A stretch of DNA of 24,702 nt from Candidatus Altarchaeales archaeon WOR_SM1_86-2. GTDB lineage: Archaea > Altiarchaeota > Altiarchaeia > IMC4 > MCBC01. The notes beneath the pieces are model-generated. The model was not told the origin of the DNA, did not search any database, and saw nothing but the letters and a program-made list of their open reading frames with translations. The DNA lies in assembly GCA_001723855.1 (NCBI GenBank), contig MCBC01000007.1, positions 1 to 24,702 on the forward strand. Reading direction: 5' to 3'. The position numbers and the translations under genes are program-made. Of the stretch, positions 14,715-22,485 are shown piece by piece; within the stretch, counting starts at the first letter, position 1; the number at the start of each line of letters is the position of its first letter.

Positions 14715-16007
14715 TTAATCCAGCAGCCACCTCCATAAAGGAACATATTTTATTGTCTTGCCGGATATTTCCTCTTCTCCCGAGTAATCCCCTGTGATTA
14801 TTAAACCTTCACTTAATTTAAATTCATTCATCCCCTCAAGCAGGGCATTAACTTCCCTGTTTTTTGTTTTCTCATTTTCAATATCCCATGAAACCTGTAT
14901 CAATCTTGCAGGTTTTAGATTTTCTTTTATAACAAAATCCACTTCCTGCTTACCCTTCCAGTAATAAGCCTCTTTTCCTCTCCGCTTTAGTTCAATAAAA
15001 ACAAGATTTTCCGCTACTCTTCCCACATCTTCTGAAAATTTGAATGATACGGCATTTCTAAGTCCTGTATCTATGGAATAAACCTTTTTAGGATGCTGAT
15101 TTTGAATTTTCAATGAATGGGAAAAGAAGGGCACGAGGCTAACAAGATATGATTCCGTAATATAAGAGAGATATTTCTCAATTGTTTCCATTCCAAGTCC
15201 GGTGGCTGCTCTGGCTGACCTGAAAGAAAATAGATTTGACACATTGGTCAGCAAATATTTTGCTAAATCAAAGGTTTTTGTAAAATTCGTGTTATATCTG
15301 TTAACGATGTCTTTGTTGATTATGTCTGTGAAATACTGGTTCAAGAGAATGTTCTTAAAATTTTTTTCCTTTAAAACAACCTCGGGGAACCCACCATAAA
15401 GCAGGTATTCTTTAAGTAAATGCCGGATGCGATTTTCTGTTTCCGTTGTTATGAAATTTAATTTTAATTCCTCTACCGGAAATTCTCTAAATTTCAGGAA
15501 TTCTCTAAAGCTTAGAGGAAATACCTCAAAAGATACATTTCTCCCCGTAAGTAGCGAGGAATATTCCTTTGGGAGCAGTTCTGAAGACGAACCGGATACA
15601 AAAAATGAGATCTCTTTTTTCAAATCATAATTTTTTCTTATAAAAAACCACCAGTCCTTTGAGTGTTGGACTTCATCCAGAAACAAAAAGATTTTCCCGG
15701 CAGGTGAAACTTCCCGCAGGTATATATTAAAAACTTCCCCAACATCCTGTTTCCTTAAGCGGGAGTCCTCAAAATTGATAAATAATAAATTCTCCGGCTT
15801 TGTATCCCGCGCAAGTAATTCCCCTATAATCTGATACATTAAAGTTGATTTCCCTGATCTGCGGACTCCGGTGATTATCTTCACCTCCCTTATCTTAAGA
15901 AATTCAAATAATTGATCCGTCTGGTTTCTCTCTACTCCGGAAAGCTTTTTAACAGCACTGCTTTCGGTCCACCATACATTCCAGTCTTTAAGTGCATTAA
16001 ATGCCAT
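14715..16007 (-). CDS. AAA_14/DUF4143-family ATPase (copy 2)
   Basis: The 430-residue protein has Walker A GVRRSGKS (47-54), Walker B IFLFLDEVQ (106-114), sensor VSGSSS (137-142), PLSFREF (164-170) and a nuclease-like C-terminal core KGKQEVDFVI followed by QVSW. A longer frame begins at an ATG at 16025, but that codon is embedded in the TATA box; the ATG at 16007, which begins MAFNALKDWNVWW, lies about 20-27 nt downstream of the box and is the better start for a leaderless message. Pieces of its promoter, internal region and 3' end recur at 16017-16857. The function of the family is unproven. Confidence 0.83.
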   Translation of the reverse strand: MAFNALKDWNVWWTESSAVKKLSGVERNQTDQLFEFLKIREVKIITGVRRSGKSTLMYQIIGELLARDTKPENLLFINFEDSRLRKQDVGEVFNIYLREVSPAGKIFLFLDEVQHSKDWWFFIRKNYDLKKEISFFVSGSSSELLPKEYSSLLTGRNVSFEVFPLSFREFLKFREFPVEELKLNFITTETENRIRHLLKEYLLYGGFPEVVLKEKNFKNILLNQYFTDIINKDIVNRYNTNFTKTFDLAKYLLTNVSNLFSFRSARAATGLGMETIEKYLSYITESYLVSLVPFFSHSLKIQNQHPKKVYSIDTGLRNAVSFKFSEDVGRVAENLVFIELKRRGKEAYYWKGKQEVDFVIKENLKPARLIQVSWDIENEKTKNREVNALLEGMNEFKLSEGLIITGDYSGEEEISGKTIKYVPLWRWLLD

Positions 16008-16017
16008 GTTAATAACT

Positions 16018-16087
16018 ACATACAAATATATAAAAATGGTTCTGAAAACCGTAACATTTTCATTAAAAATGGTTCTTTTTTGAGAAC
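16018..16087 (-). promoter_or_regulatory. Promoter and palindromic operator of the second DUF4143-type ATPase
   Basis: Reading leftward, an inverted repeat GTTCT-N6-AGAAC (16072-16087) and a near-palindrome GGTTTTCAGAACC (16038-16050) precede the TATA box TTTTTATATATTTG (16022-16036). Both repeats share the GGTTCT half-site. This spacing suggests a repressor blocking promoter access. The whole arrangement is preserved in the second copy at 16703-16772, including both palindromes. Confidence 0.55.
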
Positions 16088-16090
16088 ACT

Positions 16091-16143
16091 CTTTAATTTA
16101 AATTCATTCATTGCTTCCACCAACCATACCTCCCTGTTTTTTT
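16091..16143 (-). pseudogene. Internal ATPase fragment (copy 1)
   Basis: On the minus strand it reads NREVWLVEAMNEFKLK, which matches NREVNALLEGMNEFKLS near the C-terminus of the neighbouring ATPase, with a few codons lost. It sits immediately upstream of the ATPase promoter, so it is a relic of another family member rather than part of the intact gene. The same fragment recurs at about 16778-16830. Confidence 0.65.
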
Positions 16144-16148
16144 TGTTT

Positions 16149-16250
16149 TTAATAATCCCCGTTATCTCTAATTAGCAATAAATCCAGATCGCTGCCCCTA
16201 CCCAAAGAACCATACACATAAGAGCTAAAGAGGATGACACTCCTCTTTCT
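16149..16250 (-). pseudogene. Fragment of an MNT-type nucleotidyltransferase gene
   Basis: On the minus strand the frame reads SVILFSSYVYGSLGRGSDLDLLLIRDNGDY and then stops; the motif residues are VILF, then SS in place of GS, GSLGRG, and SDLDLLL. That matches the GSxxxG...DxD signature of minimal nucleotidyltransferases, whose intact members pair with HEPN toxins as antitoxins that modify nucleotides onto the partner. The first Gly of the GS motif is replaced by Ser, and the gene is truncated at 16250, where mptA-derived sequence begins. Only IRDNEDY and the stop are retained in the second copy. Confidence 0.65.
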
Positions 16251-16493
16251 TTTGAAATTCTCAAAAGACCGGATGAAAGAGATGTGGTGATCAAAGCCCA
16301 CAAAAATCCGCTATTTGTCGAGGATTCCGTAAGGATGATGCTGAACAACTTTCACGATAAATACAAAGATAAATTGAGCGATAACGCAGTAATCACGTCA
16401 AGGGTGGAGAGTTTTGAAAGCATACACCCCCATAATGCCTTTGCCGAGAGCACCGCGACATTCAGTGATTTAAGGGGGTGGTTTGAGAAGTGA
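16251..16493 (+). pseudogene. mptA: mptA 3'-end duplicate, copy B
   Basis: This 243-bp block is about 93% identical by eye to the mptA 3' end at 14331..14567. It remains open from an ATG at 16284 as 69 residues ending GWFEK, but it lacks the catalytic CPCAQ and SHNQR motifs and cannot be a cyclohydrolase. Eight or so of the sixteen or so changes alter residues (for example R to M, Y to H, NG to KD), as expected for unconstrained sequence. It shares derived bases with copy C that the real gene lacks. Confidence 0.88.
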
Positions 16494-16550
16494 GGTTATA
16501 TTTAACCAAGAAGGTAATTTAAAAATATTAAAATTGTAAATAAATAATTC

Positions 16551-16586
16551 AAAGAGAGATTTCCCTGTTCTCCTGACTCCTGTGAT
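16551..16586 (-). pseudogene. P-loop fragment of an AAA_14 ATPase
   Basis: Twelve codons on the minus strand read ITGVRRTGKSLF, matching ITGVRRSGKSTL of the intact ATPase at 14715..16007. The codon before is a stop, and the preceding bases look like an eroded REVK. The fragment is out of context and not expressed as an ATPase. Confidence 0.6.
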
Positions 16587-16702
16587 TTACCTACTCCCTT
16601 CGTAATAACATGAAAAGGTCGATCTTAATCCAGCAGCCACCTCCATAAAGGAACATATTTTATCGTCTTGCCAGATATTTCCTCTTCTCCCGAGTAGTCC
16701 CC
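16577..16702. repeat. Direct repeat of the ATPase 3' end and flank, copy 2
   Basis: This block matches 14664..14792 with a handful of changes and a 3-bp deletion. The minus-strand part 16625..16702 encodes the terminal residues GDYSGEEEISGKTIK then YVPLWRWLLD and a stop. It is fused to a second copy of the ATPase promoter at 16703, so nearly the whole gene body has been deleted between promoter and last 26 codons. Confidence 0.85.
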
Positions 16703-16857
16703 ACATACAAATATATAAAAATGGTTCTGAAAACCGTAACATTTTTGTTAAAAATGGTTCTGTTTTTAGAACACCCTTTAATTTAAATTCATTCATTGCT
16801 TCCACCAACCATGCCTCCCTGTTTTTTTTTATTTTTAATAATCCTCGTTATCTCTAA
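16703..16857. repeat. Direct repeat, promoter block, copy 2
   Basis: Second copy of the block at 16018..16173. Both palindromes are retained: GGTTCTGAAAACC at 16723-16735 and GTTCT-N6-AGAAC at 16757-16772. Only the last few codons of the nucleotidyltransferase fragment remain, and it joins mptA-derived sequence at about 16860. Confidence 0.85.
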
Positions 16858-16859
16858 TC

Positions 16860-17054
16860 CCACAAAAATCCGCTATTTGTCGAGGATTCCGTAAGGATGA
16901 TGCTGAACAACTTTCACGATAAATACAACGGTAAATTGAGCGATAACGCGGTAATCACGTCAAGGGTGGATAGTTTTGAAAGCATACACCCCATAACGCC
17001 TTTGCCGAGAGCATCGCAACATTCAGTGATTTGAGGGGCTGGTTTGAGAAGTGA
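16860..17054 (+). pseudogene. mptA: mptA 3'-end duplicate, copy C
   Basis: A third copy of the mptA 3' end begins at the codons for HKNPLF and ends at the same FEK-stop. A single base is missing in the run of C near 16990, which breaks the frame. It shares several substitutions with copy B but not with the real gene, so B and C are closer relatives of each other. It ends 2 bp from the stop codon of the convergent sensor kinase gene. Confidence 0.85.
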
Positions 17055-17056
17055 TG

Positions 17057-19825
17057 TTACTTCTTTACTTTTGGCAGTTCAATCCAGAACTTGCTCCCCT
17101 TGCCGGGAGCGGATTCGACTCCTACTTCGCCGCCCATGCGCTCCACGCCCTTATGAACGATAGCTAAACCAATACCCGTGCCCGGATATTCATCAATGCT
17201 GTGCAAGCGCTCAAAGACGCGGAAAATGCGTTCATGATATTCGGGAGCGATGCCGATGCCGTTGTCTTCCACCCAAAGGCGCACCCGCCCGTCACGTTCC
17301 CCTGCCCATACCCTTACCTGCGGTTTCACGCCTGGAGCCGTAAATTTGACTGCATTGGAGATTATGTTCCCGATTACATGCAACAGTATATTCTTGTTTC
17401 CCACAACCTCGGGCAGCGGCTTTTTCACAGCCACATGAGCTTCCTTTTCCTGAATTTCACCGCCCATGTGGTCAATTACATCAGCCACAATATCTTCCAA
17501 ACCCACGGGTTTGAGCTCCATTTCGGCACGGCTGATGCGGCTGTATGACAGCAGGTCATGGATCAATGTATCCATGCGATGGGAAGCGGCAACTATGCGA
17601 TGAGCATAGTCCCGGGCTGTAGGGTCCATCTGATCAGTGTAGTCCTCCAGCAGCGCCTCACCAAAGCCCTGCATTGCCCGCAGAGGAGCGCGCAGGTCAT
17701 GAGCAACAGAATACACGAAAGTTTCCATTTCGGCATTAGACCGTGCCAGCTCTTCTACCGCTCGTCTCAACTCTTCCTCTGCAAGCTTGCGCTCGGTAAT
17801 GTCGGTTACTATCCCGATGATGGCACTTTCTCGCTCATATCTTATCAATTTTGTCGCGAGTATTGCCTCTATTCTTCTGCCTTCCTTTGTAATAAGTGCA
17901 TATTCAAGTGGAGGGTTCTCCCCCCTCATCATATGCCTGCTGAAATTTTCTTTTACCAATCGCACATATTCCGGTGCAATTAAGGTAAAGAAATCAAAAT
18001 CAGGGGAATAAAATTCTTCCCTTTTGTATCCCATGACCTCCTCGCATTTCTTATTTGCATACACGACTCTTCCTTTCCTGTTGATGAAGATCATATTTGG
18101 CGACTGCTCCGCAAGGTTCCTGAATTTCGCCTCAGAGTCTCGCAGTGCTTCTTCCGCCTGCTTGCGCCCGGTGATGTCTTGAGTTGTCCCAATCAACTTG
18201 ATCACTTCACCGTTTTCATCATGAATTATCTCTGCCCCTTCAGTCCAAACAGTTCGTGTCTCCCCATCTGGCCGAACAATTCTGTATTCCAAAGGTTTTG
18301 GGTTGCCTTTGATTGCATCCTCAGCTGCCTTTTGTACTTTCTCTCTGTCATCAGGGTGAATCAACTTCGTCATTATATTTTCAAAGACAGTATCAAAATC
18401 GTGATCAATACCGTATATTTTATACATCTCATCTGACAAATTTTCTTTGCCGGTAACAACATCAACATCCCAGCTGCCAATGTGAGTAATACGTTGGGCT
18501 TCTTTTAAAACATATTCACTTTCTTGCAGCGCCTCCTCCACACGCTTGCGACTTGTGATATCAAGAACCACGCCGCTCCAAAGTATGTTACCGTCCGGCA
18601 GCAAATGCGGAGTGGAGCTGGCACTAAGCCATTTTATTTCTCCCGTTTTTGTTTTTACCCGGAATTCTTTCTTCCATGTTTTCATGGTTTCGGCTGACTC
18701 TGCAATTGAACGATCTACAGCGTTATGGTCGTCCCTTGGAAGAATCATATTAAAGATCTTATCCGGGTCCTTCTCGATTTCCTCTGGCATCAAACCGATA
18801 ATTGATTTGACTCCTTCACTTACGAATGGCGGGGAACGTGAACCATCCCTTCTGAGCACGAATTGAAAGACAATCCCTGGGATATTAGACACTAATCCAC
18901 GGTACTTTGCCTCGCTTTCCCGTAGTGCCCCCTCTACTTTCTTGAGTTCTGTAATATCGGCTGCGTTAAGTAAAATCCCTGTCTGTTTGCCCTTTTCAAA
19001 CAGCGGTGCGTGCCCCTCTGAAAACAGAAATTTCCTTGCACCCTTTTTGGTAATAATGTCAAATTCGCTCGGGGGAGTATATTTGTCCTGAAAATCTTTA
19101 GATAAGTACTCCGCTGCTTTTTTCAGGTGTTCAGGGGCAATGAAGTCCAGCGCATCTTTCCCGATTAATTCGCTCTTGTCGTATCCCAACGACTCGGCAG
19201 CCGACTTATTTATATCAATAATCTTCCCGTCCGTCCCGATTAAAATATTTATGGTCTGGCTGTGTTCAAAAAGATACCTGTATCTCTCCTCCGATTCCTT
19301 CAATCTTTTGTTGGCTTCATTCAGGTGCCTCATCTCATCCTCCAGCTTCTTTACCAGCCGCTTGTTATATTCCGCCAGATAAACTTCATCCTCCTGAATC
19401 GGCTTTTTCGGAGCAATAAGTGTCCTTTTTTTGTACTCTTTGATGATGCCTTCTAAAATATTCAGGAACGCTTCGGGTTCTACCGGCTTTCTGATAAACT
19501 TTTCCGCACCCAAGTCCAGAGCAAACTCCTCGTCCTTTTTTTCAGTGTAAGTGGCGGTATAGAACACGAAGGGTATCTTTCTCAGCGCCTCATCTTTTTT
19601 GCACTCCCTGCACAACTGGAAGCCGTCCATTTTTGGCATTAATATGTCGGACACGATCATATCAACGGGCTCTTTTTTCAACTTCTCAAGTGCTTCTAAA
19701 CCATTTCTGGCAGTGACAACCTCGTAACCGCTTCCTTTCAACATGCTCTCAAGCAGGTATATGTTTTCCTCCCTGTCATCCACTGCAAGGATTTTCAATT
19801 TTTTTGATTTATTTATTTGCCGCAT
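17057..19825 (-). CDS. REC-PASx4-HisKA-HATPase sensor kinase
   Basis: The 922-residue cytosolic protein starts with a receiver domain (about 10-127) with acidic D16/D17, phosphoacceptor D60 in VSDILMP, T90 and K113. A coiled coil spans about 145-182. Four PAS domains follow at about 183-297, 305-428, 440-557 and 563-682, each ended by a DIT-type motif. The kinase has the H-box H709 in SVAHDLRAPLRAM, the N-box N820/N824, and the ATP-binding DNGIGIAP (854-861) and GTGIGLAI (882-889). No membrane helix is present. A receiver at the front suggests it accepts phosphate from the upstream kinase. It lies 6 bp after the single-domain receiver gene, as last gene of the operon. Confidence 0.9.
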   Translation of the reverse strand: MRQINKSKKLKILAVDDREENIYLLESMLKGSGYEVVTARNGLEALEKLKKEPVDMIVSDILMPKMDGFQLCRECKKDEALRKIPFVFYTATYTEKKDEEFALDLGAEKFIRKPVEPEAFLNILEGIIKEYKKRTLIAPKKPIQEDEVYLAEYNKRLVKKLEDEMRHLNEANKRLKESEERYRYLFEHSQTINILIGTDGKIIDINKSAAESLGYDKSELIGKDALDFIAPEHLKKAAEYLSKDFQDKYTPPSEFDIITKKGARKFLFSEGHAPLFEKGKQTGILLNAADITELKKVEGALRESEAKYRGLVSNIPGIVFQFVLRRDGSRSPPFVSEGVKSIIGLMPEEIEKDPDKIFNMILPRDDHNAVDRSIAESAETMKTWKKEFRVKTKTGEIKWLSASSTPHLLPDGNILWSGVVLDITSRKRVEEALQESEYVLKEAQRITHIGSWDVDVVTGKENLSDEMYKIYGIDHDFDTVFENIMTKLIHPDDREKVQKAAEDAIKGNPKPLEYRIVRPDGETRTVWTEGAEIIHDENGEVIKLIGTTQDITGRKQAEEALRDSEAKFRNLAEQSPNMIFINRKGRVVYANKKCEEVMGYKREEFYSPDFDFFTLIAPEYVRLVKENFSRHMMRGENPPLEYALITKEGRRIEAILATKLIRYERESAIIGIVTDITERKLAEEELRRAVEELARSNAEMETFVYSVAHDLRAPLRAMQGFGEALLEDYTDQMDPTARDYAHRIVAASHRMDTLIHDLLSYSRISRAEMELKPVGLEDIVADVIDHMGGEIQEKEAHVAVKKPLPEVVGNKNILLHVIGNIISNAVKFTAPGVKPQVRVWAGERDGRVRLWVEDNGIGIAPEYHERIFRVFERLHSIDEYPGTGIGLAIVHKGVERMGGEVGVESAPGKGSKFWIELPKVKK

Positions 19826-19831
19826 TTTCTT

Positions 19832-20200
19832 TCATAAATATTTTTCAATCTCGCTCAGGACGGTCTCGGGATTTATTGGCTTTTCTATGTAACCCGTGCA
19901 CCCCGCTCTGAGTGCCTTCTCCCTGTCCCCTGTCATGGCATGCGATGTCAGGGCAACAATCGGGATATCGCCTGCTGCTTCTGACTTTCTTATTCTCCTT
20001 GTGGTTTCCAGACCGTCAATGCCCGGCAGCTGGATGTCCATGATTATCAGGTCAGGTTTTTCTTTTATCGCAATCCCTGCGCCTTCCTCCCCGCTTCTGG
20101 CTTCTATTATTTCATATCCTCTGCTTTTTAAAATAAAACCGATTAAGTACATATTTGTCTCGTTGTCCTCAACTACTAAAATCCTCTTTGTGTTTTTCAT
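19832..20200 (-). CDS. Single-domain response regulator (REC only)
   Basis: The 122-residue protein is a bare receiver with no output domain. The acidic pocket is E11/D12, the phosphoacceptor D55 in LIIMDIQLPG, the switch T85 in VALTSHAM, and K107 in EKP. Such proteins shuttle phosphate between kinases or control partners by binding, like DivK and CheY. Its start overlaps the stop of the upstream kinase by 4 bp (ATGA), and the next kinase starts 6 bp beyond, so the three products are probably translated in a coupled fashion. It most likely relays phosphate from the SBP-type kinase to the PAS kinase. Confidence 0.9.
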   Translation of the reverse strand: MKNTKRILVVEDNETNMYLIGFILKSRGYEIIEARSGEEGAGIAIKEKPDLIIMDIQLPGIDGLETTRRIRKSEAAGDIPIVALTSHAMTGDREKALRAGCTGYIEKPINPETVLSEIEKYL

Positions 20201-22485
20201 TTCTTTGCCTCCTTGTATTTTAATGGTAATTTGAACGTGAACACACTACCTTTCCCGAATTCGCTCTCTGCCGATATACTGCCTCCCAGGAGTCCGAGTA
20301 TCTTTTTTGAAAGGTAAAGCCCGAGTCCCGTACCCTCATGCTTTGGCATGGAATCCGTATGGATCTGGCTGAATGACTTGAACAGTTTGTCCATGTCCTC
20401 TTTTCTTATCCCTGTGCCGGTATCCCTGACCGAAACTTCCACTGCGCCGTCTTTTTTCGCCGCCGTTATCCCTATCTCCCCTTTATTTGTGAACTTTACC
20501 GCGTTTCCCATAAGATTTACAAGAACCTGTCTTATCCTTCGCTCATCGCTTTCGATTGTAAGTTTATCGGGCGTCTTAAGGGACATCTTGAGTCCTTTTT
20601 CCCCTGCGGTAACCGCAAAGGAATTCCTCACCTCCCGAATAAGATCCGGGAGATCGAACTCATCAATGAAAAGTTCTACCTTTCCGGCCTCTATCTTGCT
20701 TAAATCGATTATATCATTTATCAGTGCCAGGAGATGGTTGGCGCTGTTTTTCACCATCGTGAGCTGTTTTTGCTGCTCCAGTGTAATCTTCCCTGCCATG
20801 CCCTGCAGCATTATACCCGTGAAGCCGATTATTGAGTTCAGGGGCGTCCTTAGTTCATGGCTCATGGAGGCGATAAACATGGACTTCAGCTGGTCAAGTT
20901 CCTTTAGACGGGCATTTGCCCGGGCTAATTCTTTAGTTCGTTCTGCCACCTCTGCCTCCAGTTGTCTGCTGTGCCGTTCAAGCTGTCTTCGCCTCAAGTA
21001 AATACCTAAAAGGGCTACAGTTATTACACCTATTATCAGATAGTACGGCCAGACCGGCGGCTTCGGAGGAGGAACAGGGTATGCCATTGCTATTTCCGCG
21101 GCATTTTCAGATTCCTTTGCCAAACGGTATGCTTCCTCGTAATCAAGGGTTGATTCGTACATATACCGGGATTCGGAGAAAAGCATTTTTGCCCTGTCAA
21201 CAAAGTACTGTCCCCTTTCAGTTAATGCCACTGCAGAGGCATTTGCTATTTTTTCTTGGGCATCGGAGAGTGCATCCTCTGCTTTTTCTTTCGGTTTTAT
21301 CACCCAGTTATCAAGATACAGCCTGAGTTCATCCGGTTTATTGTAATTTTCTTTAATGTTGCTGTGGTACCCAAGCAATCTCAGGCAAAGTTCAGTTACC
21401 GTGTCGTATCTCCTTGCTACAATCTCCTCGTCATAATTTGGTTCGACTTTCGCGACACCGCCTAATTCTTCTACTGTCGGCATTCTTCCAGGGAGTTCTA
21501 TGTCAGACCGGAGGGGGGTTTCATAACGGCACTCGAACCATGCGCGCTGACCTTCTTCGCTCAGCATCCAGTCAACCCAGAATTGTGCGTTCTCTTTATT
21601 TTCAGCCCCTTTCAGTATCGCCGCGTATAAAATATAAACGTTTGTGCCTTCCTCGGGCCACACCCACTCAACCGGGTATCCTTTTTCATCGTACTCGTAC
21701 CAGTAAGTGTATTTTGCAATGGTTGCCGCATATTCTCCCTGGGCAGTCAATTTAACCGCATTTTCTGTTGTGGGCGTGAACTCATTGATGTGCGATGCCA
21801 GGTGGATGGTTGTGTTCCATCCATTAACCCAGCCGAAGTGCGATAAGATTACGTCTATATTTCCATGAGCAATCCTGCTCATGATCGGAGATCCCATGAC
21901 TATGAGGCCGTTATAATCCCCGTTGTATGCCAGGTCAGCATATCCCCCGGGCATGGGCAGGCTTTCATTTTCAAGCACCTCGGTGTTTACCATGATCCCA
22001 AAAGCAGACAAACTAAACCCCGTGTAATACCCTTCAGGGTTTTTCCCTGCCAGGGTTCCCAGCACGGTATCGGGAATGAACTCTGCATTTGGGCTCTTGT
22101 ACGGTTCAAGATAATCTCCAAACCTGAGTCGGTCAATATCGCTGAATCCAATGCTTGCGACCACATCCTCATTCGGGTTTCCTTCCTGGTTTTCTACATG
22201 CTCTATGCACTCAACACCGCCTTTCTGCACAGATTCAACCTCGATCGTCTTGCCGGTCTTATTAAGATACCAATCCTTAAACTGATCTATGTACTGCTCC
22301 GTATATTTCGAAGGGGTCGGCATCAGAAGCACAAGTTTTTCCTGCTCTGATTGTTCTAACGACTGCTCTTTTTGAGCATGAACCGGAAGGATAAACAGAG
22401 TAAATAAAATTAAGGACATAAATAAAATTTTTAATAAAATCCCTCTTCCTGCCCCATATTCAATTATACTCCTGTTTTTATCCAT
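20197..22485 (-). CDS. Membrane histidine kinase with an extracytoplasmic solute-binding-protein sensor domain
   Basis: The 762-residue protein has a signal or anchor helix at about 16-37, then an iron/spermidine-type ABC solute-binding domain at about 50-345 (with GYYTGFSLSAFGIMVNTEVL, 152-171, and WVDWMLSEEGQ, 303-313). A helical linker covers about 395-468. A membrane helix lies at about 479-498, followed by a coiled coil (500-535), HisKA with H543 in SMSHELRTPLNS, N661, DTGTGI (688-693) and GTGLGL (718-723). Ligand bound outside would therefore control a cytosolic kinase. It overlaps the preceding lipoprotein gene by 8 bp. Bacterial kinases with periplasmic-binding-protein sensors are known, but mostly of the amino-acid-binding type. 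The ligand cannot be predicted. Confidence 0.88.
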   Translation of the reverse strand: MDKNRSIIEYGAGRGILLKILFMSLILFTLFILPVHAQKEQSLEQSEQEKLVLLMPTPSKYTEQYIDQFKDWYLNKTGKTIEVESVQKGGVECIEHVENQEGNPNEDVVASIGFSDIDRLRFGDYLEPYKSPNAEFIPDTVLGTLAGKNPEGYYTGFSLSAFGIMVNTEVLENESLPMPGGYADLAYNGDYNGLIVMGSPIMSRIAHGNIDVILSHFGWVNGWNTTIHLASHINEFTPTTENAVKLTAQGEYAATIAKYTYWYEYDEKGYPVEWVWPEEGTNVYILYAAILKGAENKENAQFWVDWMLSEEGQRAWFECRYETPLRSDIELPGRMPTVEELGGVAKVEPNYDEEIVARRYDTVTELCLRLLGYHSNIKENYNKPDELRLYLDNWVIKPKEKAEDALSDAQEKIANASAVALTERGQYFVDRAKMLFSESRYMYESTLDYEEAYRLAKESENAAEIAMAYPVPPPKPPVWPYYLIIGVITVALLGIYLRRRQLERHSRQLEAEVAERTKELARANARLKELDQLKSMFIASMSHELRTPLNSIIGFTGIMLQGMAGKITLEQQKQLTMVKNSANHLLALINDIIDLSKIEAGKVELFIDEFDLPDLIREVRNSFAVTAGEKGLKMSLKTPDKLTIESDERRIRQVLVNLMGNAVKFTNKGEIGITAAKKDGAVEVSVRDTGTGIRKEDMDKLFKSFSQIHTDSMPKHEGTGLGLYLSKKILGLLGGSISAESEFGKGSVFTFKLPLKYKEAKK

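Larger units (their letters stand above)
16018..16173. repeat. Direct repeat, promoter block, copy 1
   Basis: About 155 bp are repeated at 16703..16857 with a few substitutions and small indels. The block includes the ATPase promoter and operators, an ATPase internal fragment, and the tail of a nucleotidyltransferase fragment ending at a shared stop codon. Confidence 0.85.

Noticed and set aside
16008..16025. Longer start of the second DUF4143-type ATPase (MYVVIN extension)
   Set aside because: The ATG lies in the TATA box region, and a transcript would start downstream of it; the ATG at 16007 is preferred.
16587..16808. A 73-codon minus-strand open frame starting MVEAMNEF
   Set aside because: It crosses the junction between a promoter copy and the ATPase 3' end and reads the latter out of phase. 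It is a by-product of the rearrangement.
20348..21001. A 217-codon open frame opposite the kinase region of the solute-binding kinase
   Set aside because: The minus-strand frame has unmistakable kinase motifs throughout. The antisense frame is Ser/Leu-rich, has no recognisable motif and is a coding shadow.
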